Part shown: positions 25,547-35,526 of the stretch, piece by piece
How positions within the stretch are numbered: position 1 is the stretch's first letter
Layout of the letters: each line of letters starts with the position of its first letter
Assembly (NCBI RefSeq): GCF_001544075.1
Contig: NZ_BCNT01000004.1
Coordinates: forward strand, 124,001 to 188,000
Origin: Comamonas terrae
Lineage (GTDB): Bacteria > Pseudomonadota > Gammaproteobacteria > Burkholderiales > Burkholderiaceae_C
DNA: 64,000 nt
Direction: 5' to 3'
Notes under the pieces: generated by a model
Seen by the model: the letters and a program-made list of their open reading frames with translations, nothing else
What the model was told of the DNA's origin: nothing
Databases searched by the model: none
Program-made: the position numbers and the translations under genes

Positions 25547-26347
25547 TCAGGCGCCGCGGGTATTGCGGTGGCGCGGCTTGCGTCCCCGCCCTACTAGCAG
25601 CCAGTCCCATATATGACTAGGCAATATATTCATCACCCGTCCCACTATGGCCATCTGCCACGGAATAATGGCGTAGCGCTTGTTCTTTTCCATGGCCTTC
25701 CATGCTTTATCGGCAAACTGCTCCGGGCTTAATAGAAACGGCATGGAATAGGGATTTTGGCGAGTCAGCGGCGTATCGACATACCCTGGCAACAAAGTAA
25801 TGACCCGCACACCCGAATCGCGCAATTCGCCACGCAGGCTTTCACAGTAGGCAATGGCTGCGGCCTTGCTCGCGCAATAGGCCGCATGGCCGGGCAAACC
25901 GCGGATGCCGGCCACGCTGGCAATGCCGACGAGGCGGCCGCTGCCGCGTGCCGCCATGGGTGCGATGAAGGCCTGGAAGCTCGCGGCCATTCCCATGACA
26001 TTGGTATCCAGCACCTGCCGCATGGCATCCAGGTCTTCGCGCTGCGAGGTGTCCACGCCCCAGCTGATACCGGCATTGGCAATCACGAGATCGGGCAGGC
26101 CCTGGCGCTCCAGGCAGGCGCGAGCAGCAGCACAGGCACTGTCTATGCGCGCCACGTCGGCTTCGTAAATGGCGTAGCGCGCGACATCGAGCTGCATCTG
26201 CTCGGCCCACTGCGCAATGGCCTGGGTGCGCCTGGCCACCAGCGCCAGCGACCAGCCGGCCTGGTAGTAGCGCAGCGCAAGCGCCTGCCCGATGCCGCTG
26301 GAGGCGCCGGTGATGTAGGCCAGAGGTCCCGAGCCTGTCATGTGCAT
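25547..26347 (-). CDS. Short-chain dehydrogenase/reductase
   Basis: A 266-residue classical SDR with TGASSGIGQ near residues 14-22 (NAD(P) binding), a NAGISWG strand, a catalytic Ser in IASVAG, and YCASKAAA with the Tyr-x-x-x-Lys pair. The C-terminal part is hydrophobic and ends in basic residues (GRGRKPRHR), suggesting membrane association. The substrate is unknown. It sits directly downstream of lptC on the same strand, where lptA would be expected. Confidence 0.88.
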   Translation of the reverse strand: MHMTGSGPLAYITGASSGIGQALALRYYQAGWSLALVARRTQAIAQWAEQMQLDVARYAIYEADVARIDSACAAARACLERQGLPDLVIANAGISWGVDTSQREDLDAMRQVLDTNVMGMAASFQAFIAPMAARGSGRLVGIASVAGIRGLPGHAAYCASKAAAIAYCESLRGELRDSGVRVITLLPGYVDTPLTRQNPYSMPFLLSPEQFADKAWKAMEKNKRYAIIPWQMAIVGRVMNILPSHIWDWLLVGRGRKPRHRNTRGA

Positions 26348-26423
26348 ACGCTGCCTGTGCCGGCCGCCGCAGCGGCCTGGATGGAATGGAAGAAGGATTC
26401 GCCCGCGAGCGCCGGACCGGGCT

Positions 26424-27044
26424 CTACTTGGGCTGCGCCGGCTGGATGACGCCCTTGACGCGGCCGTTCAGCTGCATGACCTGGTCCAGATTGTCGTATT
26501 TCATGCCATCGCCGGTGAAGCGATCGCCGCCGCGCGTCAGCACCACCGGCTTGTTGGTGCTGATGCGCTCCTCGTTGGGCCATATCTGCAGAAAGTCGCT
26601 TTCCACCTTCATGGCCGGCGATGCCTTCTTGCCGGCCGTGGCCGCCACCGCCTCGCGCGTGATCACGGCGTTGCCGAACAGCTGCACTTCGGAGCCATCG
26701 GCATTGCTCAGCGCCCGCTTGGCCGTGCCCACGGTCGTACGGCCGTCGGGGGAAACGCTGAACATCTGCGCATCATCGACTTCCAGCGTGTCGGTATCGG
26801 GGTAGTGGCGGCCCACGGTGCCCACCAGCCGGCTCTTGAGCCGGCCCGTGGCATCGAAGCTCTTGATGGAGAAATCCTTCATGAAATAGTCGGGCTCATG
26901 CACCTGCGCCTTCTGCTGGCCCGAGCCCACGGGCGCCGGCGCATTGCGCACCAGCCACCAGGTTCCCAGCGCCAGCAGTGCCATCAGCAGCACGGGCAGA
27001 TAGAGCGTTGCCTTGTCGCCGGTCCGGCGCCACTGGATGTTCAT
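26424..27044 (-). CDS. lptC: LPS export protein LptC
   Basis: A 206-residue protein with one N-terminal transmembrane helix (about 13-32, LYLPVLLMALLALGTWWLV) and a periplasmic beta-jellyroll (EPDYFMKDFSIKSFDATGRL, GNAVITREA, VVLTRGGDRFTGDGM). LptC links the inner-membrane LptBFG transporter to the LptA bridge. Its ATG overlaps the kdsC stop (ATGA). A longer frame from 27104 lies within kdsC and is rejected. The expected lptA and lptB do not follow. Confidence 0.92.
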   Translation of the reverse strand: MNIQWRRTGDKATLYLPVLLMALLALGTWWLVRNAPAPVGSGQQKAQVHEPDYFMKDFSIKSFDATGRLKSRLVGTVGRHYPDTDTLEVDDAQMFSVSPDGRTTVGTAKRALSNADGSEVQLFGNAVITREAVAATAGKKASPAMKVESDFLQIWPNEERISTNKPVVLTRGGDRFTGDGMKYDNLDQVMQLNGRVKGVIQPAQPK

Positions 27045-27601
27045 GATGTGTATTCCGCCAGAAGGCCCGCATAGGCGCCGTGCGCGGCCAGCAGCAGATC
27101 GCACAGCTGGCGCACGGCGCCTTCGCCGCCGGCGCGCGGCGTGACCCAGTCGGCCATGGCCAGGGCCTCGTCATGCGCGTTGGCCGGTGCACAGGCAAAG
27201 GCGCTGCGCCGCAGCACCGGCAGGTCGGGCCAGTCGTCGCCCATGGCTGCGGCCTGGCTCCAGGCCAGCCCCAGCTCGGCGAGGATGGATTCGGCGGCCG
27301 GAACCTTGTCCTCGGTGCCGAAGCGCGCATGCACCACGCCGAGATTGCGCAGGCGCAGGCGCAGGGCCGGCGAATCGCGCCCCGTGACCACGGCCGGCGT
27401 GATGCCGGCTTTTTGCAGCATCTTGAGGCCATGGCCGTCGAGGGTGTGAAAGCGCTTGAGCACCTCGCCCTCGCCCGAAAAATACAGGCCGCCGTCCGTG
27501 AGCACGCCGTCCACGTCGAAGAACACGACGCGCACGTCCTGGGCCTTGAGCAGCAGCCCGGCATCCCACCGCTGGCTGGGAATATGGCGGGGCCGCTCCA
27601 T
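27041..27601 (-). CDS. kdsC: KDO-8-phosphate phosphatase KdsC
   Basis: A 186-residue HAD-superfamily phosphatase with [15 protein letters not shown] (nucleophile Asp in DxDG), [11 protein letters not shown], and a late [10 protein letters not shown] acidic motif. It removes phosphate from KDO-8-P in the LPS inner-core precursor pathway. It overlaps kdsD by one base and lptC by four, making a tight kdsD-kdsC-lptC operon. Confidence 0.94.
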   Translation of the reverse strand: MERPRHIPSQRWDAGLLLKAQDVRVVFFDVDGVLTDGGLYFSGEGEVLKRFHTLDGHGLKMLQKAGITPAVVTGRDSPALRLRLRNLGVVHARFGTEDKVPAAESILAELGLAWSQAAAMGDDWPDLPVLRRSAFACAPANAHDEALAMADWVTPRAGGEGAVRQLCDLLLAAHGAYAGLLAEYTS

Positions 27602-28611
27602 CAGATCACCTTGGCGCGCATCAGATCGCGGATATGCACCACGCCCTGCAGATGCTGCTGCGCATCCACGACCAGCACGCTGGTGATGCCGTATTCCTCC
27701 ATCAGGCGCGCCGCCGCCACTGCCAGCATGTCGGCGGCAATGGTGCGCGGGCGCGGATGCATGACATCGGCCGCGCTGCGCGCGCGCAGGTCCACGCCCG
27801 CCTCCACGCAGCGGCGCAGGTCGCCGTCGGTGAAGATGCCCTGCAGCGTGCCTGCAGCATCCACGATGGCGGAACAGCCCAGGCCCTTGGCGCTCATCTC
27901 GCGCATCAGGTCCACGCAGCTGGCTTCGGGCTGCACCCGGGGCAGGTCCTTGCCCGAGCGCATCACGTCGCGCACATGGGTCAGCAGCCTGCGGCCCAGC
28001 GCACCGCCGGGGTGGGAGCGTGCAAAATCCTCGGCGCCAAAGCCGCGGGCGTCGAGCAGGGCCACGGCCAGTGCATCGCCCATGGCCAGCTGCGCCGTCG
28101 TGCTGGCCGTAGGCGCCAGGTTGAGCGGGCAGGCTTCGCGCTCCACGCGGGTGTCGAGCACCCAGTCCGCATGCTTGGCCAGCGTCGACTGCAGGCCGCC
28201 GGTCATGGCCACCAGCGGTATGCCCTGGCGCTTGATGGCCGGCAGAACGCCCGTGAGTTCGTCGGTCTCGCCGCTGTTGGACAGCGCCAGCACCAGATCG
28301 CCTGCGGTCACCATGCCCAGGTCGCCATGGCTGGCCTCCGCGGGGTGCACGAAGAAGGCCGGCGTCCCGGTCGAGGCCAGCGTGGCCGCCACCTTGCGGC
28401 CCACATGGCCGCTTTTGCCCATGCCCATGACCACCACGCGGCCCGACAGTTGCAGAATGCGCTGCACGACTGCGGAGAATGCGCCATCGAGCCGCTGCGA
28501 CATCGCCCTCAGGGCATCGGCCTCGATGTCCAGGGTTTCACACGCCAGGCGCAGGGCGCGCGACCCGTCCAGCACGTCCGGCGGACACGAAATAGCGGCA
28601 TCAGAATTCAT
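27601..28611 (-). CDS. kdsD: Arabinose-5-phosphate isomerase KdsD
   Basis: A 336-residue protein with an N-terminal SIS sugar-isomerase domain ([43 protein letters not shown]) and two C-terminal CBS domains ([36 protein letters not shown]). It converts ribulose-5-P to arabinose-5-P, the first step to KDO. It is first in the kdsD-kdsC-lptC operon and divergent from apt. Confidence 0.95.
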   Translation of the reverse strand: MNSDAAISCPPDVLDGSRALRLACETLDIEADALRAMSQRLDGAFSAVVQRILQLSGRVVVMGMGKSGHVGRKVAATLASTGTPAFFVHPAEASHGDLGMVTAGDLVLALSNSGETDELTGVLPAIKRQGIPLVAMTGGLQSTLAKHADWVLDTRVEREACPLNLAPTASTTAQLAMGDALAVALLDARGFGAEDFARSHPGGALGRRLLTHVRDVMRSGKDLPRVQPEASCVDLMREMSAKGLGCSAIVDAAGTLQGIFTDGDLRRCVEAGVDLRARSAADVMHPRPRTIAADMLAVAAARLMEEYGITSVLVVDAQQHLQGVVHIRDLMRAKVI

Positions 28612-28776
28612 TCCCGGATTTTAGCCAGCCGCCCGGCCCGACCCTGCTGCGGACACCGCATTGACCCCAGCCCGGGGCCTGCTCGCATAACCCTCGCGGC
28701 CCATGTGCGCTACGCCAGGCCCTGGCCGCGAACCACTACACTGGCCTTCCTCCCCACCGACCGAACCCGACGCACC

Positions 28777-29334
28777 ATGCATACCTCCATCAGCGTGAAC
28801 GAATACCTGCGCGACCATATCCGCACCGTGCCCGACTGGCCCGCGCCCGGCGTGCAGTTCCGCGACATCACCCCGCTGCTGCAGGATCCCAAGGTCTTTC
28901 GCGTGATGAGCGATGCCTTTGTCCACCGTTACATGGAGCCGCGCCTGCGCCCCGACGTGGTGGCCGGCCTGGACGCGCGCGGCTTCATCCTGGGCGCCGT
29001 GGTGGCGCACGAGCTCAACGTGGGCTTCGTCCCCATCCGCAAGAAGGGCAAGCTGCCGTTCACCACGGTCGAGGAGACCTACGAGCTCGAATACGGCAGC
29101 GCCACCGTGGAGCTGCACACCGATGCCGTCAAGCCCGGCGACCGCGTGCTGCTGATCGACGACCTGATCGCCACCGGCGGCACCATGATGGCCGGCAAGA
29201 AACTATTGGAAAAACTGGGCGCCACCGTGGTGGAGGGCGCGGCCATCGTGGATCTGCCGGAACTCGGCGGCTCCCGGCTGCTGCGCGAAAGCGGCCTGCC
29301 CCTGTTCACGCTGGTGGACTTCGCCGGCCACTAG
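28777..29334 (+). CDS. apt: Adenine phosphoribosyltransferase
   Basis: A 185-residue type I phosphoribosyltransferase with the PRPP-binding loop [32 protein letters not shown], and the catalytic RKKGKLPF loop. It salvages adenine to AMP. The start at 28777 gives [22 protein letters not shown], the usual APT N-terminus with its phosphate-dwelling region. It converges on an uncharacterised gene. Confidence 0.95.
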   Translation: MHTSISVNEYLRDHIRTVPDWPAPGVQFRDITPLLQDPKVFRVMSDAFVHRYMEPRLRPDVVAGLDARGFILGAVVAHELNVGFVPIRKKGKLPFTTVEETYELEYGSATVELHTDAVKPGDRVLLIDDLIATGGTMMAGKKLLEKLGATVVEGAAIVDLPELGGSRLLRESGLPLFTLVDFAGH

Positions 29335-29374
29335 CAGCCCGTGCGCGGACCTGCGCTGGCCGCAGGCGGCCGTT

Positions 29375-30082
29375 TCAGCGCAGCTCGCCGTACTGGGTCA
29401 CGCCCAGCAGGCCCAGATCCGAGCTGGCAAAGTCGGTGTTCTCGTCGGCACCCGGCCCGAGCAGGGGCCGCGTCCGTGCGGCCTGGGCGGCAGCAGGGGA
29501 CGGGGCCGGCGTTTCGCGGCGATCCTGGGCCGCCGCTGCAATGGCCTGCCGGAAGGCATCCATTTCCTGGGCGTCGATGGGCTCGAACGGCCGCGCGCCC
29601 GCGGGATGTGCCTGAGAAGAAATCCTTTGCGGTTCGCGCTGCTGCAGCGGCGCCATGCGAGAGCTGGCCGGCTCGGCCTGGCCCGCGGGACGCAGCTGGT
29701 CGCCCACGCGCCAGTAGACGGCGGAAACGGCCACCTGCAGCCGTGCCCTGGCGAGCTCGGCGATCAGGCCTTCGATGTCCTTGAGGCGGGTGCTCTCGAC
29801 CGCATAGGCCGGCGCCAGATCCACCATGATGACGAAGCGCTGGCCCGCCGCATCCAGCGCCAGCACCTTGAACTTGTAGCCCGCCGACAGAATGCCCACG
29901 CGCACCATGGCATCGCGCACCACGCCGTAGAGCTGCTCGCGGCGCATGGAGCGCTCGCTGCGCCGCTGCGGTGGCGCCTCGGCCTGGAGTTCCGCTTCGC
30001 TGCGCGGCTTGCGGGCGGCCGCATGGGTCTCCGGCCCGCGTTCCCGACGGGGCTTGCGAGAAAACCATTGGAGCAAGGACAT
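29375..30082 (-). CDS. Hypothetical protein with basic N-terminus and mixed central domain
   Basis: A 235-residue protein that I do not recognise. The first 45 residues are highly basic (MSLLQWFSRKPRRERG). Residues about 50-135 look like a folded domain (MRREQLYGVVRDAMVRVGIL, FKVLALDAAGQRFVIMVDL). The last 100 are Pro/Ala/Gln-rich and probably disordered. No signal peptide or transmembrane helix is apparent. The first residues resemble a membrane-surface amphipathic helix. Codon use is like its neighbours, so it is likely a vertically inherited family-specific gene. Confidence 0.75.
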   Translation of the reverse strand: MSLLQWFSRKPRRERGPETHAAARKPRSEAELQAEAPPQRRSERSMRREQLYGVVRDAMVRVGILSAGYKFKVLALDAAGQRFVIMVDLAPAYAVESTRLKDIEGLIAELARARLQVAVSAVYWRVGDQLRPAGQAEPASSRMAPLQQREPQRISSQAHPAGARPFEPIDAQEMDAFRQAIAAAAQDRRETPAPSPAAAQAARTRPLLGPGADENTDFASSDLGLLGVTQYGELR

Positions 30083-30192
30083 AAACGCGCTCTTCCTACG
30101 AAGAATTTTTACAAGCGCACACATTCTGCCCTGAATTCGGCGCCTGGCCGGCGAGTGCGGGGCCTTCACGGCGCGCCGCACTGCCGCGCAGC

Positions 30193-30672
30193 TCAGGTGC
30201 TTGCCACGCGGCGGCGGCTGTCGGCGGCGCGGCGGGCCAGCACCTGGCCGGCCATGGTGACCAGGGCCAGCGCCACGGCGGGCTGGCGGTTGGAGAGTTC
30301 GGAAAAGCGCAGCGCCGTCAGGCACCACAGGCGGCTCGGCGCCGCGGCCTGCACCGTGGAGCGGCGCGGGCGGTGGGCGAAGAACGCGCCCTCGCCGACC
30401 AGCGAGCCCGGCCCCACCAGCGCCAGCCGGATGCGCTCCTTGGCGTCCTGGTAGTGCACGCTCAGCGAGCCGGATTCGACCAGGTAGAGGTTGCGGTCCA
30501 GCGCGCCTTCGGCAAACAGCACCTCGCTGGCGGCCAGATGGACCGGAACCAGATACGGCGCCAGCAACTCCCACTGGGCCGCGCTGGGCAGGTTCTGCGC
30601 GCCGTCGGGCGCCACCGTCGAAGTCATTGCCTGCACCAGTGCCGACAAATCAGCTGGGGTTGAAGTGGACAT
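30193..30672 (-). CDS. Cyclic-nucleotide-binding-domain protein without DNA-binding domain
   Basis: A 159-residue protein containing one CAP-like beta-roll (about 30-130): APYLVPVHLAASEVLFAEGALDRNLYLVESG, then LVGPGSLVGEGAFF and RRSTVQAAAPSRLWCL. The phosphate-binding cassette lacks a clear RAATV match, but GEGAFF followed by RRSTVQA is in the right place. There is no helix-turn-helix, so it is a stand-alone sensor rather than a CRP-type regulator. Start ATG 30672 (MSTSTPADLS) is preferred over a longer frame. Confidence 0.75.
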   Translation of the reverse strand: MSTSTPADLSALVQAMTSTVAPDGAQNLPSAAQWELLAPYLVPVHLAASEVLFAEGALDRNLYLVESGSLSVHYQDAKERIRLALVGPGSLVGEGAFFAHRPRRSTVQAAAPSRLWCLTALRFSELSNRQPAVALALVTMAGQVLARRAADSRRRVAST

Positions 30673-30903
30673 GGGAATCTGGTTCTCGAAACAAACGGAT
30701 CCGCCAATTGCAACGCATTGGCGCCATAGCAGGCGCATGCTAAGCGAGAGCGGCGCCCGCGCCAATCCCGCGGGCCGCATTTGTGCGCCCCGGCTTGCAT
30801 CCGGCGGCCGTTGCGCTCAGAGTCGGGCCACGGGCACGGTGCCAGACAGGGCCGCCCGCCGTCCGTCCTGCCGCCTGCCTCGACTGCCCGCCAGGGCCTT
30901 GCC

Positions 30904-31968
30904 ATGCGCCTTTCCATGAGCCTTTTGCTGCTGTTTGCCACTGTTGTGCTGGCGCTCTGGGGCACCGGCTTGATCTGGTTCCAGGGACCGGGGCGCGCCG
31001 GACGGCGCACGGCGCTGGCGGCCCTGTGGCTGGCATGGCTGGGCGGCTGCGTGCTGTGGGGCTGGAGCCCGCAGCGCATGGCCACGGCCTGGGGCCTGTG
31101 GCTGGCCAGCCTGGCGGCCATGCTGTGCTGGTGGTCCGGCCTGCGGCCCAGCAATGCGCGCGACTGGGCCGACGATGTGGCGCGGCCGCTGCACATGCAG
31201 CCGCTGGGCCCGTGGAGCCGCGGCCGCCAGCGCCTGGCGCTGGAGCGGGTGCGCAACTTCCGCTGGCGCAGCGAGGCGGACTACGACCCGCGCTGGGAGC
31301 GGCGCAGCTACGACCTGGCGCGCCTGGCCAGCGTGGACGTGGCCGCCTCGTACTGGATGGGCCCGGCCATCGCGCACACGCTGGTGAGCTTCGGCTTCGA
31401 CGACGGCGAGCAGCTGGTGTTCTCCATCGAGATCCGCAAGCGGCGCGGCGAACAGTTCAATGCGCTGGCCGGGTTCTTCCGCCGCTACGAGCTGGCGCTG
31501 GTCGCGGCCGACGAGCGCGACATCCTGGCCGTGCGCACCAATGTGCGCGGCGAGCAGGTGCATCTGTACCGCGTGGCCACGCCCCGGGAGGTGATGCGCG
31601 AGCTGTTCGTGGCCTATGCGCGCGAGGCCGAGGCGCTGCGCGGGCAGCCGCGCTTTTACAACACGCTCACCGCCAACTGCACCACCATCGTCTGGCAGCT
31701 GGCGCGGCGCGTGGGTGCCCGGCTGCCGCTGGACTGGCGCCTGCTGGCCTCGGGCTACCTGCCCGAATACCTGCGCGACCTGGGCGTGCTCACGCCGGGC
31801 CATACGCTGGAGCAGCTGCGCGCCGCCGGCGACATCACGGCCCGGGCCAGGGCCTGGGTGGCGCCGCCGCAGGCCGACGACCGGGCGGCAGGCATTGCCT
31901 TCTCGCGCGCCATCCGCGCGGGCATGCCGCCACTGCCTGCGCAGGCGACGGAGAATACTCCCGAATAA
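30904..31968 (+). CDS. DUF4105 membrane protein
   Basis: A 354-residue protein with three N-terminal hydrophobic helices (about 4-85) and an extracytoplasmic DUF4105 domain. The domain carries WRSEADYDPRWERRSYDL, HTLVSFGFDDGEQLVFSIE and FYNTLTANCTTIVWQLARR. The invariant Asn-Cys-Thr suggests a catalytic Cys, as in NlpC/P60-like folds, but the function is unknown. ATG 30904 begins right at the first helix; the longer frame starts in a basic leader and is less likely. Confidence 0.8.
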   Translation: MRLSMSLLLLFATVVLALWGTGLIWFQGPGRAGRRTALAALWLAWLGGCVLWGWSPQRMATAWGLWLASLAAMLCWWSGLRPSNARDWADDVARPLHMQPLGPWSRGRQRLALERVRNFRWRSEADYDPRWERRSYDLARLASVDVAASYWMGPAIAHTLVSFGFDDGEQLVFSIEIRKRRGEQFNALAGFFRRYELALVAADERDILAVRTNVRGEQVHLYRVATPREVMRELFVAYAREAEALRGQPRFYNTLTANCTTIVWQLARRVGARLPLDWRLLASGYLPEYLRDLGVLTPGHTLEQLRAAGDITARARAWVAPPQADDRAAGIAFSRAIRAGMPPLPAQATENTPE

Positions 31969-32062
31969 GGAGCTGCCAGCGCAGGCCGATCCTGCATTTC
32001 AGACAGAAAGCCACCTGAAATCCTGGTATGGCAGGCGCCAGAAGCTCCTGCAACCAGAGCAA

Positions 32063-33508
32063 CTACTTGCCGATGCAGAACGAGCTGAAGATCACACCCA
32101 GCAAATCGTCCGAGCTGAATTCGCCGGTGATGGAGTTGAGCGCCACCTGGGCCAGGCGCAGCTCCTCGGCCAGCAGGTCCAGGTGCGCGGCATGGGCGGC
32201 CAGCTGCTCGTCGGCCATTTCCAGATGGGCGGCCACGGCCTGCAGCGCCTCCACGTGGCGGGCGCGGGCCAGGTACAGGCCTTCGGGCGCGGATTGCCAG
32301 CCGGCCACTTCCAGCAGGCTGCGGCGCAACGCGTCCAGGCCTTCGCCCGTGCGGGCCGACAGCGCCAGCTGCCGCGCATCGCCCTCCTGGGCCGACATGC
32401 AGCGCCGCAGCAGGCCGTCTGCCGCCATGTCGGTCTTGTTCCAGACCGTGATCACCGGCACCTGGGGCGGCAGCTTGCGCTTCAGGGTCCGGGCGATCTC
32501 GGCATCGGCGGCCAGGTAGTCGGCCTGGTCCATGCGCGTGAGATCGTGCAGGAACAGCACGGCATCGGCGCCGGCGATCTCGTCCCAGGCGCGCGCGATG
32601 CCGATGCGCTCGACCTCGTCGTCGCTGTCGCGCAGGCCCGCGGTGTCGATCACATGCAGGGGCACGCCCTCGATCTGTATGGTCTGCTGCACCTTGTCGC
32701 GCGTGGTCCCGGCGATCGGCGTGACGATGGCCAGCTCGGCCCCGGCCAGCGCGTTGAGCAGCGAGCTCTTGCCCGCATTGGGCTGGCCCGCGATCACCAC
32801 CTTGATGCCCTCGCGCAGCAGCGCGCCCTGGTGGGCGCGGGCCAGCACGGCCGACACCTGGGCGCGCAGCCGCTCGAGCTGGCCGAAGGCATCGGCCTTC
32901 TGCAGAAAGTCGATTTCCTCCTCGGGAAAGTCCAGCGTGGCTTCCACCAGCATGCGCAAATGCACCAGCGCCTCGCGCAGCACGCCGATTTCCTGCGAGA
33001 AAGCGCCCGACAGCGAGCGGCTGGCGCTGCGCGCCGCGGCCTCGGTGCTGGCGTCGATCAGGTCGGCAATGGCCTCGGCCTGGGCCAGGTCGATCTTGTC
33101 GTTGAGGAAGGCGCGCTCGGTGAACTCGCCGGGCTGGGCCAGGCGCAGGCCGGGCAGGATGGCATGGCCTGCGGCTTCCGGAGACTCATCCGGCGCCTGC
33201 GCGGCCTCCAGGCAGCGCGCCAGCAGCAGCTGCAGCACCACGGGGCCGCCATGCGCCTGCAGCTCCAGCACGTCCTCGCCCGTATAGCTGTGCGGACCGG
33301 GAAAGTAGAGGGCCAGGCCATGGTCGATGGGCGTGCCCCGGGCATCCCGGAACGGCAGGTACGTCGCCTCGCGCGGCTTCAGGTCCTTGCCGCACAGCGC
33401 GCGCACCAGCGGCGCAATGCCCTTGCCCGAGACCCGCACGATGCCCACGGCGCCGCGCCCGGGCGCGGTGGCGATGGCGGCGATCGGATCGTTGTGGCGG
33501 GGCAGCAT
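32063..33508 (-). CDS. mnmE: tRNA modification GTPase MnmE
   Basis: A 481-residue protein: N-terminal formyl-THF-binding domain ([20 protein letters not shown]), helical domain, and an inserted G domain with [16 protein letters not shown] (P-loop), DTAGLRD and WNKTD. It ends with the catalytic CIGK. With MnmG it makes the cmnm5 modification on wobble uridines. It follows yidC in the conserved rpmH-rnpA-yidD-yidC-mnmE order. Dispersed-repeat sequence (GGCAGGCGCCAGAAGCTCC at about 32030) lies after its stop. Confidence 0.95.
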   Translation of the reverse strand: MLPRHNDPIAAIATAPGRGAVGIVRVSGKGIAPLVRALCGKDLKPREATYLPFRDARGTPIDHGLALYFPGPHSYTGEDVLELQAHGGPVVLQLLLARCLEAAQAPDESPEAAGHAILPGLRLAQPGEFTERAFLNDKIDLAQAEAIADLIDASTEAAARSASRSLSGAFSQEIGVLREALVHLRMLVEATLDFPEEEIDFLQKADAFGQLERLRAQVSAVLARAHQGALLREGIKVVIAGQPNAGKSSLLNALAGAELAIVTPIAGTTRDKVQQTIQIEGVPLHVIDTAGLRDSDDEVERIGIARAWDEIAGADAVLFLHDLTRMDQADYLAADAEIARTLKRKLPPQVPVITVWNKTDMAADGLLRRCMSAQEGDARQLALSARTGEGLDALRRSLLEVAGWQSAPEGLYLARARHVEALQAVAAHLEMADEQLAAHAAHLDLLAEELRLAQVALNSITGEFSSDDLLGVIFSSFCIGK

Positions 33509-33760
33509 GGCGGGGCGTTCTTTCGGGGCTGGCAGGCCGCCCCAGGAGGTGCGGCCGCGGATCGGGAGTGCAGGTGCGGTATTGGCCGCGATGATAGCCC
33601 GCATGCCGGCGCCGGGCGCCTGTAGGGCATATCGGCGCCGGCCTGGCGCTATGCAAACCAAAGCTGACTGCGCACGCCATCATTGGCTTTCCGGCCAAAA
33701 ATCCCATGAAACAAAGGGCTGTCCCGCGCCGGCTGCTCTCTTTTTTCAAGGTACCCATGA

Positions 33761-33791
33761 AAAAAGCCGCCACCTTCGCAGGTGGCGGCTT
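33761..33791 (-). terminator. Terminator of the yidC operon
   Basis: On the minus strand AAGCCGCCACCT and AGGTGGCGGCTT form a perfect 12-bp stem with a 4-base loop, then TTTT, 20 bp after the yidC stop. The rest of the yidC-mnmE gap (33509-33760) holds no gene that I can see, but probably the mnmE promoter. Confidence 0.88.
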
Positions 33792-33810
33792 CGCGTTTCG
33801 GGCGGCAGGT

Positions 33811-35526
33811 TTACTTGCCTTCGGCAGCCTTGCCGAACTTGGGCAGGTTGAACTGCGGCGGCACGCCCATGCGCTTGTTGATGATCCACTGCTGGGCGAT
33901 GGACAGGATGTTGTTCGTCAGCCAGTACAGCACCAGGCCGGCCGGGAAGAAGAAGAACATCACGCTGAACATCAACGGCATGATCCACATCATCTTGGCC
34001 TGCATCGGATCCGGCGGAGCGGGGTTCAGGGCCGTCTGCAGCAGCGAGGACAGCGTCATCAGCAGCGGCAGGATGAAGAAGGGATCGGGCGAGGACAGGT
34101 CGTGGATCCAGCCGATCCACGGCGCATTGCGGATTTCCACGCTGGACTGCAGCACCCAGTACAGGGCCATGAAGACCGGGATCTGGATCACTATGGGCAG
34201 GCAGCCGCCCATGGGGTTGACCTTCTCCTCGCGGTAGATGCGCATCATCTCCTGCTGCATCTGCTGGGGCTTGTCCTTCAGGCGCTCGCGCATTTCCTGG
34301 ATGCGCGGGTTGATGGCCTTCATCTTGGCCATGGACGCGTAGGCCTTGGCGTTGAGCCAGTAGAAGGCGATCTTGAGCAGCAGCACCAGGGCCACGATGG
34401 ACCAGCCCCAGTTGCCGATGAACTTGTGCAGCTCCGACAGCAGCCAGTACAGCGGCTTGGCCAGGATGGTCAGCCAGCCATAGTCCTTGACCAGCTCCAG
34501 GCCGGGCGACAGCGACTCCAGCATGGGCTCGATCTGCGGGCCGCTGAACAGGCGCGCGCCGATGGTCTTGGTCTGGCCGGGCGCCAGCGTGCCCACGGGC
34601 GTGATCATGCCCACGGCGTAGAGGTTGTCGCCCACCTTGCGCACGAAGTTGTCGCGCTGCGTGCCGTCGGCCAGCAGCCAGGCGCTGGCGAAGTAGTGCT
34701 GCACCATGGCCACATAGCCGTTGGTGGAGGACTTGTCGACCTCGGCCTTGCCGCTGGCGATGTCCTTGAACTCCACCTTGTGGTATTTCTTGGCTTCGGT
34801 GTAAACGGCCGGGCCCGTGAAGGTCGAGTAGAAGCTGGACTCATGCTCGGGCTTGTTGCCGTCGCGCACCAGCTGCAGGTACAGCTGAGGGCTCACGGGC
34901 GCAGTGCCGGTGTTGACCACGTCGTGCTGCACGTCGATGACGTAGGAGCCGCGCTTCAGGGTATAGGTCTTGACCAGCTTCACGCCGCCCAGGTCGGCGG
35001 ACTCGAAGCGCACCTGCACCGAATCCTGGCCGTCCTTGAGCTCGCGCTCGCCGGGCACCACGGTCATGGGTGTCTTGTGCGTGGGGAAGTTGCCGCCGAT
35101 CAGGCCGGTCTGGCCCACGTAGACGCGCCTGGCGTTCTCCTCGAACAGCTCCATGCGCTTGCTCTTGTCGGTGGTGTCGTCGTACTTGAGCAGTTCGGAA
35201 GCCTTCAGCGTGCCGCCTTCGCTGTCGAAGGTCAGGCGCATCACGTCGCTGGCAACGGTCACATCCTGGCGGGGCGTGGCGGGAGCTGCGGCAGGGGCCG
35301 CCGCGGCGGGCGCGCTGCCCGGCACGTCGCCGGCCGACGCCACAGCCGCCTGGGGCACGCTGGCATCCGCGGGCTTGGCGGCATTGCCGGCCGCGGGCGC
35401 GCTGGCCGTCTGGGGCGCGGGGAAGAAGGTGGGCTTGTTGCCATTATGGATTTGCCACTTGTCCCAGAGCAAAACCATGGAAAAGCCAAATATCACCCAC
35501 AGTATGGTGCGGCGAATATCGTTCAT
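33811..35526 (-). CDS. yidC: Membrane protein insertase YidC
   Basis: A 571-residue inner-membrane insertase. It has an N-terminal anchor (MNDIRRTILWVIFGFSMVLL), an Ala/Pro-rich linker, a periplasmic beta domain (about 90-330), and the conserved C-terminal bundle of five helices (GNWGWSIVALVLLLKIAFYWL, GGCLPIVIQIPVFMALYWVL, FPAGLVLYWLTNN). It inserts and folds inner-membrane proteins with or without Sec. It overlaps yidD by four bases. Confidence 0.96.
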   Translation of the reverse strand: MNDIRRTILWVIFGFSMVLLWDKWQIHNGNKPTFFPAPQTASAPAAGNAAKPADASVPQAAVASAGDVPGSAPAAAAPAAAPATPRQDVTVASDVMRLTFDSEGGTLKASELLKYDDTTDKSKRMELFEENARRVYVGQTGLIGGNFPTHKTPMTVVPGERELKDGQDSVQVRFESADLGGVKLVKTYTLKRGSYVIDVQHDVVNTGTAPVSPQLYLQLVRDGNKPEHESSFYSTFTGPAVYTEAKKYHKVEFKDIASGKAEVDKSSTNGYVAMVQHYFASAWLLADGTQRDNFVRKVGDNLYAVGMITPVGTLAPGQTKTIGARLFSGPQIEPMLESLSPGLELVKDYGWLTILAKPLYWLLSELHKFIGNWGWSIVALVLLLKIAFYWLNAKAYASMAKMKAINPRIQEMRERLKDKPQQMQQEMMRIYREEKVNPMGGCLPIVIQIPVFMALYWVLQSSVEIRNAPWIGWIHDLSSPDPFFILPLLMTLSSLLQTALNPAPPDPMQAKMMWIMPLMFSVMFFFFPAGLVLYWLTNNILSIAQQWIINKRMGVPPQFNLPKFGKAAEGK

